Shown: positions 1 through 5,732 of the stretch, piece by piece
How positions within the stretch are numbered: the stretch's first letter is position 1
How the letters are laid out: each line of letters begins with the position of its first letter
Source of the DNA: Desulfamplus sp.
GTDB lineage: Bacteria; Desulfobacterota; Desulfobacteria; Desulfobacterales; Desulfobacteraceae
Direction: 5' to 3'
Assembly: GCA_015231395.1 (NCBI GenBank)
Contig: JADGBP010000023.1
Span: forward strand, 1 to 12,884
Length of the DNA stretch: 12,884 nt
Notes under the pieces: generated by a model
Databases searched by the model: none
The model's input: the letters and a program-made list of their open reading frames with translations, nothing else
Told to the model about the DNA's origin: nothing
Translations under genes and position numbers: made by a program

Positions 1-127
1 CCTCATACAGTAATGGTGAATTATTGATTGGTACCGGCGGAGGTCTTGCAAATCTGAGTACAGACGGTAAATGGAAAACTTTTAATAATGAAGATTCATA
101 TCTTCCGGATAATGATGTTCAATCTCT
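1..127 (+). repeat. Exact 127-bp copy of 2907-3033 at the left edge
   Basis: Identical base for base to 2907-3033, with the first mismatch at position 128. It forms the left member of one of two edge repeats of exactly the same length, which points to an assembly-graph node as well as a real duplicated segment. Confidence 0.95.
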
Positions 128-137
128 CCTTTCATAA
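1..137 (+). CDS. 3' end of a truncated propeller-gene paralogue (5' part outside window)
   Basis: The frame starting at position 3 is open from the window edge to TAA at 135-137 and encodes 44 residues. They match blade 7 and the first strand of blade 8 of the large propeller-peptidase gene (its residues about 396-439). The DNA is identical to 2907-3033 for 127 bases. It differs at 128 (c against t) and 134 (a against g), then departs completely, so this copy stops after SLLS while the long copy continues. It therefore lacks the second half of the propeller, the C13-like peptidase and the C-terminal domains. If the missing 5' part equals 1724-3033, which the repeat structure implies but the window does not show, the product would be a 439-residue secreted protein with an Ig-like domain and 7 blades. 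It could be a functional shortened paralogue or a pseudogene; the window cannot decide. Confidence 0.65.
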   Translation, partial: SYSNGELLIGTGGGLANLSTDGKWKTFNNEDSYLPDNDVQSLLS

Positions 138-255
138 CAACGCTCCTTATTAATAAAAATTCAATTTACACCAGCATTTCTTGAAATTTGATACAAGCTA
201 AAAAGATTTTACGAGAATAGTCAATAATTTTCTTCATTAACTACAATACCTTTAC

Positions 256-278
256 GAAATTTAGGAAATTTAGGAAAT
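256..278. repeat. Short tandem repeat, GAAATTTAG x 2.5
   Basis: The unit GAAATTTAG occurs at 256-264 and 265-273 and is followed by GAAAT. It is too short and too few in copies to be called iterons; probably replication slippage in AT-rich DNA. Confidence 0.7.
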
Positions 279-364
279 ATCAACTTATAAAAATATTGAA
301 TACAACATGCAGGATATAAATAGTTCTTTAATATTGATGCCTAATATGCATTGCTATAATTTTA

Positions 365-391
365 TTGACATTTGGTTGTCTTAATTATACC
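365..391 (+). promoter_or_regulatory. Candidate sigma-70-type promoter upstream of the small secreted gene
   Basis: A perfect -35 hexamer TTGACA lies at 365-370. The best -10-like match is TATACC at 386-391 with a 15-bp spacer, which is shorter than the usual 16-18. Transcription from here would cover the mini-ORF at 472 and the secreted protein at 574, and would end at the 811-876 hairpin. The weak -10 element makes this only a candidate. Confidence 0.3.
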
Positions 392-471
392 TTATTGTAT
401 TAATTGTGTGCAGTTACGCATATTCAATAAATTAGAAACTTGCAACATTAATTATACAGGAGGAAAAACAA

Positions 472-489
472 ATGAAAACAAAAAGTTAA
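472..489 (+). CDS. Five-codon mini-ORF (MKTKS) behind a strong ribosome site
   Basis: A near-ideal Shine-Dalgarno AGGAGG (458-463) precedes an ATG at 472 by eight bases, but the frame stops after five codons (TAA 487-489). The next gene begins about 85 bases downstream. It may be the surviving start of a gene broken by rearrangement, or a short leader peptide that affects translation of the downstream secreted protein. The sequence shows no attenuator hairpin between it and the next gene, so the leader idea is weak. Confidence 0.3.
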   Translation: MKTKS

Positions 490-561
490 AATATGATTGG
501 TAATGAGCATTTATAATGGTTGGAATGTTATATGCGACATAATTTATTAATTTACTCAAAT

Positions 562-565
562 AGGA
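562..565 (+). promoter_or_regulatory. Ribosome-binding site fixing the start at 574
   Basis: AGGA lies eight bases upstream of the ATG at 574. The longer in-frame alternative, a TTG at 520, has no comparable site and would bury the signal peptide behind a polar extension, so 574 is preferred. Confidence 0.6.
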
Positions 566-573
566 AAAAAATA

Positions 574-783
574 ATGAAAAAATTTATATCTGTAATATTG
601 GGTTTGCTTGTTTTCACATCTATTGCGTATGCAGCAATGTCTTATGAATGTTGGCGATACGTAAATGGTAAGCCAGAAGGATATATTAGTGTTACAGCTG
701 ATTCAAGAGAAGAAGCCGAAACTAAAGCATACGCTCGTTTCAAAGAATTAGGTTCACAGATAGATTATTGTAAATGCAAATAG
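574..783 (+). CDS. Small secreted cysteine-containing protein, unknown function
   Basis: The product has 69 residues. Residues 1-20 form a clear signal peptide: MKK followed by a hydrophobic core ending in IAYA, with a likely cut after Ala20. The mature part of about 49 residues begins AMSYECW and contains three cysteines, one near its start and two in the YCKCK tail. It also has an acidic-basic helix-like middle (SREEAETKAYARFKELG). It is followed 30 bases later by a strong terminator, so it is a single gene or the last of a short unit with the mini-ORF. I do not recognise the family. The helix-like middle and paired cysteines would fit a small periplasmic or secreted disulfide-bonded protein. 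The start is chosen for its ribosome site and signal peptide. Confidence 0.65.
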   Translation: MKKFISVILGLLVFTSIAYAAMSYECWRYVNGKPEGYISVTADSREEAETKAYARFKELGSQIDYCKCK

Positions 784-810
784 TATTCTGTAGAGATATA
801 CAAACACTGA

Positions 811-876
811 TTCGGTAATTTTTTAAGTGGCTTTCATAACATACTTAAATTATTGAAAGCCACTTTTTTTACCGAA
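811..876. terminator. Strong hairpin terminator, probably bidirectional
   Basis: The 12-bp arms AAGTGGCTTTCA (825-836) and TGAAAGCCACTT (854-865) are perfectly complementary across a 17-base loop and are followed by a T run to 870. An outer pair, TTCGGTA (811-817) and TACCGAA (870-876), extends the fold across A/T stretches. The T run on the plus strand would end transcription of the small secreted gene. The opposing A/T tract could also stop transcription coming from the transposase remnant. Confidence 0.85.
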
Positions 877-1040
877 CCATTGCCACTACATTGCCACAGT
901 ACATTTGGTTATCTCAGCTCAACTGGCAAACTCTTATCTCATAACTCACAGAGAACCTTACAAGGCGGGGTTCATTGAGTGCTTACGTCAAAATTCGGCA
1001 CTGGTTCAGTTCAATAGGCAGTAAAAAATAGCGTTCCAAT
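877..1040. other. Non-coding stretch, possible outer end of the insertion-sequence remnant
   Basis: No gene is seen between the terminator and the stop of the transposase fragment. The G+C content is higher than in the flanking AT-rich DNA. There is a short direct repeat ATTGCCAC at 879-886 and 890-897. An element end would be expected just beyond the transposase stop, but with no partner inverted repeat on the other side I cannot place it. Confidence 0.35.
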
Positions 1041-1490
1041 TTATATATATTGGATGCTGAAAAGAGTTTTCATATTAAGACCTTTTTCTATCATCCCTAA
1101 ACTTACGGCAGGAACTTCTTTAGTCGTAAAGTGAGTTATGACGTAATTATGAATAACCCAATATACATTTAAAACGCGTTGAAGAGCATCTTTTGATTTA
1201 GCATATGTGTTTGTTTTTCTTCTAAATGAGGAACATTTCCGACGCATGGCACTATTGTTTGCTTCAACATGATTGGCGTGTGTTTCACTATCTGAAATGT
1301 TATTTGAGGTTTCAGGGTGAAGCGGGCATGTTGTCTGATACTTTGGTTTTTTGCGTCCTTTTTTATGTACCTGAGACCCTTTGTTTTTCAAGAATTCAGA
1401 GCGTAAAATTAATTTGAAGCCAACAATGCCGTGACCTAAAATTTGGTCGCAAATCTCTTTCCCCTTCATTTTTGAATTTGAAAAGTTCAA
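1041..1490 (-). pseudogene. Transposase remnant, C-terminal part (IS1-like DDE type)
   Basis: This is an open minus-strand frame of 149 codons. It carries a HANHVEANNSAMRRK motif (residues 71-85, with Glu76 as the candidate catalytic acid), then a basic FRRKTNTYAKSK stretch, LQRVLNVYWVIHN, and HFTTKEVPAVSLGMIEKGL near the end. That succession is what I recall from transposases related to the IS1 superfamily; the assignment is from memory of motifs. Intact members are roughly twice this length, and the N-terminal helix-turn-helix and first catalytic residues are missing. The frame has only a TTG at its start, with TGA directly before it, and no ribosome site, so the fragment is probably not translated. 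The missing end points toward the LRR remnant at 1517, so the element and the LRR gene were truncated against each other. Confidence 0.75.
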
Positions 1491-1516
1491 TCAAACATCC
1501 GATTTTTTATTTTTCC

Positions 1517-1643
1517 ACTCACCTCCTTTTGCAGTTATAAAAAATATAAATCCTGTATTTCGGAGCAGGACATCTCCCATATCCTCATTCAAGACGAACC
1601 TGAATTTTCAATCCTGAAAGTATTTCTAATTCTTTGCAACAAA
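1517..1643 (+). repeat. Exact 127-bp copy of the right edge (12758-12884)
   Basis: Identical to 12758-12884. The preceding bases differ (c at 1516, a at 12757), so the exact match is 127 bp, the same length as the left-edge repeat. Confidence 0.95.
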
Positions 1644-1664
1644 GATCACCATAAGCCATACTAA
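1517..1664 (+). pseudogene. 3' remnant of an LRR protein gene
   Basis: Positions 1517-1643 are identical to 12758-12884, which is coding sequence at the open end of the LRR gene. Read in the LRR frame (first full codon 1518), this piece gives 48 codons ending at TAA 1662-1664. The encoded tail starts LTSFCSYKKYKSC and ends CNKDHHKPY. All leucine-rich repeats and the start are missing; just upstream lies the transposase remnant. The copy is therefore a decapitated LRR gene. Its stop predicts that the LRR protein at the right edge, if continued by the same sequence, ends six residues past the window. The stop lies 59 bases before the propeller-peptidase start, so this tail also forms that gene's upstream region. 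Confidence 0.75.
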
Positions 1665-1723
1665 GTAGCAATCTAAGTTACAATATATTTCATAAATATT
1701 TTATTAAAACGAGGAGAACCCAA

Positions 1724-4700
1724 ATGCATCAACATATTACTGTAAAAAAAATCTTTATCACAACAGTTATTTTTTTGACTTTACGAGGAATGGCGTACAC
1801 ACAAACTTTATTTATTGACCCCGCCTCTCCTCTTGTGCAGGTGGGGGAAGAAATTACCCTAACTGCTACAAATACAGTCGGTGAAGTCAAATGGTCAGCG
1901 ATTGAAGGAGAGATAGAGAGAATAGGAAATTCAGTTAAATACAAAGCACCAGATAGAGTTGCAATAGATGCTGTCACTGCAAAGGATTCATTTGGAAATG
2001 TTGGCACTGTAACTGTTGTGATTCAGGAAAAAGAGAAAATTGATGAAAGGTTTTCAAAGGAGAATGCGAGTTGGGAAATATTTATAAATAGAGATGATAT
2101 TAATGATCTTTTAATATCTGATGATGGTTCAACTATATGGGTTGGAACCACTGGCGGACTTGAAAAAAGAGATACTTCTTCAGGAGAACTCCGTAGAGTT
2201 TACACAAAAAAAAGTGGGCTGCCGTCTAATAATGTCAATGCTCTTGCATCAGACAGTCAGGGAGGATTATGGGTAGGCACTGTGTCGTCTAATATAGAAG
2301 GTGACAATGGAGGCGGTCTTGCCCACCTGAAAGCAGATAATAATTGGGAGATATTTAATAAAGATAACTCTTTACTGCCATCTAATGATATTAATTCTCT
2401 TCTCTTAGATGATAAGGGTGGAATATGGATAGGAACTGGAGGCGGTCTTGCCCATCTAAAGTCAGATGGCAAATGGGAGTCGTTGTTCAAGAAAGCCTTG
2501 GCAGTAAAATCTTTACTGCCAGATGGTCATGGCGGTTTATGGGTGGGAACTTATTACGGTCTTGCTCATCTAAAAGCAGACGGTGAGTGGGAAGCCTTTG
2601 ATAAAAAAAATTCTGATTTACCGAATAACAATATTAATGTTCTTGCTTCAGGAAATGAAGACGGCGGTTTATGGGTTGGAACTGACGGTGGTCTTTTTTA
2701 TTTCAAGTCAGACGGTAAGGGGAGCGTATTTAATACAGACAATTCCAACTTACATTCTAACGAGATTAGCTCTATTCTCTCAGATGGTCAGGGTGGGATA
2801 TGGGTTGGAACAGGCAGCGGCCTTTCTCATCTAAAAGCAGATGGTAAAGGGGACGTTTTTAATAAAAATAACTCATATCTGCCGAATAACACTGTTAATG
2901 CTATTACCTCATACAGTAATGGTGAATTATTGATTGGTACCGGCGGAGGTCTTGCAAATCTGAGTACAGACGGTAAATGGAAAACTTTTAATAATGAAGA
3001 TTCATATCTTCCGGATAATGATGTTCAATCTCTTCTTTCGGACGGTCAAGATGGATTATGGATAGGAACTTTAGGTGGTGCTCTTGCCCATCTAAAGTCA
3101 GATGGTAAATGGGAGATTTTGAACACGAATGATTCAGATATTTTTTCTGGAGATACAAGATCTCTTCTATCAGATGGTAATGGCGGTGTCTGGGTAGGAA
3201 CTTATTACGGTCTTGCCAATATAAAAGCAGATGGTAAATGGGAAGTTGTTATTTCAGATAACGGTATTAGGTCTATTATTTCAGATGATCAAGGGGGATT
3301 ATGGATGGGAACTGACGATAGTTTAGGATTTGGTAGCGGTCTTGTTCATTTGAAGCCAGATGGTAAAAGAGCAATTTTTAATACGGGTAATTCAGACCTA
3401 CCTTCAGATGATGTTAGCTCTCTTCTCTCAGATGATCAAGATGGCGTATGGGTTGGAACTAGTATGTTATTATTCGGATTTGGTAGCGGTCTTGCCCATC
3501 TAAAATCAGATGGTAAAGGTAAAGTTTTTAATACTGGTAATTCAGACCTGCCTTCTGACGATGTTACATCTCTTCTCTCAGATGGTCAAGGTGGAGTATG
3601 GGTTGGAACTGGTAGCTCATTACTTGGTACTGGAGGAGGTCTTGCCCATCTAAAATCAGATGGTAAATGGGATATTTTTAACACAGGTAATTCAGAATTA
3701 CCTTCTGATGATGTCATGTCTCTTCTTTCAGATGGTCAGGGAGGGTTATGGGTAGGAACTGGCAGTTTATTATTAGAAGGCGGTCTTGTTCATATAAAAT
3801 CAGATGGTAAATGGGATATTTTCCATTCAGGTAATTCCTATCTTACAGATAATATAATCCAGTCTCTTGCTTCAGACGGTCGAGGAGGATTATGGATAGG
3901 AACTATGTGGGGTGGTCTTAACCACCTTACCTTTCCCTCATTACAGATTAAGGATGAACAATATTTGACTAGTGGATGTGCTGCAATAATAATTGCTGGA
4001 GGCGGAAACACTTACGGTAATAATTTATGGGATAGCACCGAAAAAATAAGCAATGACATCTACAAAATGCTTAATAAGCGTGGTTTTCTACATACCGACA
4101 TTTACTATATTTCTCCTCAAACATGGGCAGATTTCAACGGTGATGGTAGTCCTGACAATATCGTTGACGCCCCCAAGCCACAGAGACAGTTAGCTACAGC
4201 AGATATTCAGGCAGCATTTGACTGGGCAAAGACCAAAGGCTCACTTAACCAGCCTCTTTACATATTCTTTACAGACCACGGTGGAGAAAACCAGCTTCAG
4301 CTTTCACAAACACCCGGTGTTTACATCAAAGCCGAACAAATCAAAACAATGGTCGATGATTACCATATAACTACAGGTAACAAGGTCGTTTTTGTAATTG
4401 ATGCATGTAAATCAGGGACAATGGTTAAAGCTCTTGCAGGAGAAAATATTGCAATAATCGCCAGCACAGGCGATAAAAATTTTGCTTATTTTAACACAGC
4501 TGAAGATCAGAGTTTCATGGGTTTCTTTGCCAAATATTTATTAAAGGGAAAAAATTTTCTTGAAGCTTTTCATGACGCAACAAGCGAACAGGAAAAGCTT
4601 GTCAGGAAATTGTCTGAATACAATAAGGTATCAGCGGGTAAGGGTGACGAGTTATCACAAGAGCCTCAATTTGATGATACAGGAGATGGTTTATATATTA

Positions 4701-5581
4701 AAACAGATGAAGGTAAATGGTTGCAACAGGTTTCCATCAATGGAGAAATTACAACTGCGGATATAACTCTGGCTGTTCAACCAGTTACCCAATCAGGTTT
4801 TGTTTCTGGTTTGAATCCAGTTCCTTTAAAAGCCAGAGCCTCTCTTGCATCAGGTATAGTCAAAAGAGTCTGGGCTGTTATTCGTCCTCCCCAAATGGAT
4901 ATTCTCGTTGATAATACAGGTGTTCCCATTGTGGCTCTACCTAAAGCTCAGTTTGGTCAAGCAAATCCAATTGCCACCAATGCTGAGGAAAAGAATGTCT
5001 GGGAAGGTATGTGGGACGGATTTATTTACAACGGTGAATATGAAATCACCTTTTACGCTGAAGATAACGAGAAAAATATTGAGAGTAGCGAATCAATAAA
5101 ATTGACTGTTGGCGATGGTATGAAGTGTCCAGAAAAGGCATCACTAAAGGTGAGTGCAACTGGAAACAGCATCAATGATATTACTGGAAATACAGATAAC
5201 ACAGGTAAAATTGTCTATAAATCAGGTGATACTCTGAAAATATCTGTAACTGAAAATCTTGCCTATGGATATGACCTTTACGTTGCCCTGTTCATGCCAG
5301 ATGGAAATTTTGCAGCTTTGAAAAATCCTCTTACAGATTCAAACCAGTTGCATAAAGAAATTTTTAATAAGCTCTATTGGGGTGACAGATGGATAGACGT
5401 AAACAGGAACAGCAGTATGGGTAAACCTGTAACAGTAGTTGATATGCTTCTGTCTCAGAATAAAATACCTTCTGGTCAATATTGCCTCTACGCCGCACTT
5501 ATTCCTGAAGGTCAAAATCTGTTCAATGCAGCAGGTCAAGGTTTGTTTGTTCTTGATGGTATCTGTTTTGATATAAAGTAA
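1724..5581 (+). CDS. Secreted Ig-like / 14-blade propeller / legumain-like (C13-type) cysteine peptidase
   Basis: This 1285-residue protein begins with a signal peptide (residues 1 to about 27). GAGGAG at 1711-1716 sits seven bases before the ATG. Residues about 28-102 look like a bacterial Ig-like domain. Residues about 124-740 contain 14 repeats of roughly 43-50 residues of the two-component-regulator propeller type, each with a WVGT-like motif, a GGLAHLK strand and an LPSNDV turn; fourteen such repeats normally make two seven-bladed propellers. The peptidase domain spans about 750-990: IIIAGGG near its start, His852 in FFTDHGG and Cys895 in VIDACKSGTM. The TDHG and AC-SG-M pattern fits clan CD, closest to family C13. 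An EPQFDDTGDG loop follows. The last 285 residues are beta-rich domains of unknown type. No membrane anchor or sorting tail is visible. It is followed after 151 bases by a C11 peptidase gene on the same strand. Substrate is unknown; sensing by the propeller is inference. Confidence 0.9.
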   Translation: MHQHITVKKIFITTVIFLTLRGMAYTQTLFIDPASPLVQVGEEITLTATNTVGEVKWSAIEGEIERIGNSVKYKAPDRVAIDAVTAKDSFGNVGTVTVVIQEKEKIDERFSKENASWEIFINRDDINDLLISDDGSTIWVGTTGGLEKRDTSSGELRRVYTKKSGLPSNNVNALASDSQGGLWVGTVSSNIEGDNGGGLAHLKADNNWEIFNKDNSLLPSNDINSLLLDDKGGIWIGTGGGLAHLKSDGKWESLFKKALAVKSLLPDGHGGLWVGTYYGLAHLKADGEWEAFDKKNSDLPNNNINVLASGNEDGGLWVGTDGGLFYFKSDGKGSVFNTDNSNLHSNEISSILSDGQGGIWVGTGSGLSHLKADGKGDVFNKNNSYLPNNTVNAITSYSNGELLIGTGGGLANLSTDGKWKTFNNEDSYLPDNDVQSLLSDGQDGLWIGTLGGALAHLKSDGKWEILNTNDSDIFSGDTRSLLSDGNGGVWVGTYYGLANIKADGKWEVVISDNGIRSIISDDQGGLWMGTDDSLGFGSGLVHLKPDGKRAIFNTGNSDLPSDDVSSLLSDDQDGVWVGTSMLLFGFGSGLAHLKSDGKGKVFNTGNSDLPSDDVTSLLSDGQGGVWVGTGSSLLGTGGGLAHLKSDGKWDIFNTGNSELPSDDVMSLLSDGQGGLWVGTGSLLLEGGLVHIKSDGKWDIFHSGNSYLTDNIIQSLASDGRGGLWIGTMWGGLNHLTFPSLQIKDEQYLTSGCAAIIIAGGGNTYGNNLWDSTEKISNDIYKMLNKRGFLHTDIYYISPQTWADFNGDGSPDNIVDAPKPQRQLATADIQAAFDWAKTKGSLNQPLYIFFTDHGGENQLQLSQTPGVYIKAEQIKTMVDDYHITTGNKVVFVIDACKSGTMVKALAGENIAIIASTGDKNFAYFNTAEDQSFMGFFAKYLLKGKNFLEAFHDATSEQEKLVRKLSEYNKVSAGKGDELSQEPQFDDTGDGLYIKTDEGKWLQQVSINGEITTADITLAVQPVTQSGFVSGLNPVPLKARASLASGIVKRVWAVIRPPQMDILVDNTGVPIVALPKAQFGQANPIATNAEEKNVWEGMWDGFIYNGEYEITFYAEDNEKNIESSESIKLTVGDGMKCPEKASLKVSATGNSINDITGNTDNTGKIVYKSGDTLKISVTENLAYGYDLYVALFMPDGNFAALKNPLTDSNQLHKEIFNKLYWGDRWIDVNRNSSMGKPVTVVDMLLSQNKIPSGQYCLYAALIPEGQNLFNAAGQGLFVLDGICFDIK
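2094..3943 (+). repeat. Propeller-coding tandem repeats (14 units)
   Basis: Fourteen in-frame units of about 110-155 bp encode the blades. Units 10-13 are the most alike, sharing long runs such as the SDLPSDDV and SLLSDGQGG coding stretches, which suggests recent unit duplication. Unit 7 is the most divergent: its WVGT position reads LLIGT. This internal repetition gives an easy substrate for recombination; the truncated copy at the left edge breaks precisely at the unit 7 to 8 boundary. Confidence 0.85.
2907..3033 (+). repeat. Interior copy of the left-edge 127-bp repeat
   Basis: Identical to 1-127. It lies at the end of propeller unit 7 and the start of unit 8. Together with 1517-1643 it bounds a 1517-bp segment (1517-3033) that must occur in at least two contexts. 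Confidence 0.95.
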
Positions 5582-5711
5582 TATTAGTGATTGACTTTTA
5601 AATAATATACTAATATTTAGTAACAAGTTTTTTGGTTGAATAATATTATTAATCCTGAAGCAACGAAGAGAAGAATGGATATACTGTAATTATGAATAGA
5701 ATTCAAGATAA

Positions 5712-5723
5712 CTCCTTAAGGAG
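5712..5723 (+). promoter_or_regulatory. Ribosome site of the C11 gene embedded in a perfect palindrome
   Basis: CTCCTTAAGGAG is a perfect 12-bp palindrome whose right half AAGGAG is the Shine-Dalgarno, nine bases before the ATG at 5733. In RNA it could form only a small 4-bp stem (CTCC with GGAG, loop TTAA), or pair between molecules, which might weaken ribosome loading. A chance palindrome is equally possible. Confidence 0.45.
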
Positions 5724-5732
5724 CAATTTGAT

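Larger units (their letters stand above)
138..471. other. AT-rich intergenic stretch, no gene seen
   Basis: No reading frame here has a convincing start, ribosome site and length. The stretch is very AT-rich. It contains a 9-bp unit GAAATTTAG twice in tandem plus a partial third copy (256-278), and a possible promoter near 365-391. There is no visible terminator hairpin after the TAA at 135. Sequence similarity to the propeller gene stops at about 133, so this is where the duplicated and non-duplicated sequence meet. Confidence 0.6.

Noticed and set aside
256..278. Tandem GAAATTTAG considered as origin iterons
   Set aside because: Only two full copies, no replication gene nearby and no other origin features.
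1226..1417. Plus-strand frame opposite the transposase remnant
   Set aside because: Antisense to recognisable transposase motifs; no ribosome site.
1729..2490. Minus-strand frames opposite the start and early blades of the propeller gene
   Set aside because: They are shadows of a strongly coding plus-strand frame with signal peptide and repeats; no ribosome sites and no recognisable product.
2583..2834. Plus-strand +1-type frame inside the propeller gene
   Set aside because: Its hydrophobic look comes from reading the repeat-coding DNA out of frame; it lies wholly within the annotated gene.
2094..3943. Regular DNA repetition considered as a CRISPR array or satellite
   Set aside because: The units are in-frame protein repeats with no constant direct repeat and unique spacers.
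4560..5099. Three short plus-strand frames inside the 3' part of the C13-type gene
   Set aside because: Out-of-frame readings of an intact coding region with no start signals of their own.
5339..5626. Minus-strand frame across the end of the C13-type gene
   Set aside because: Mostly antisense to coding sequence, no ribosome site, no family resemblance.
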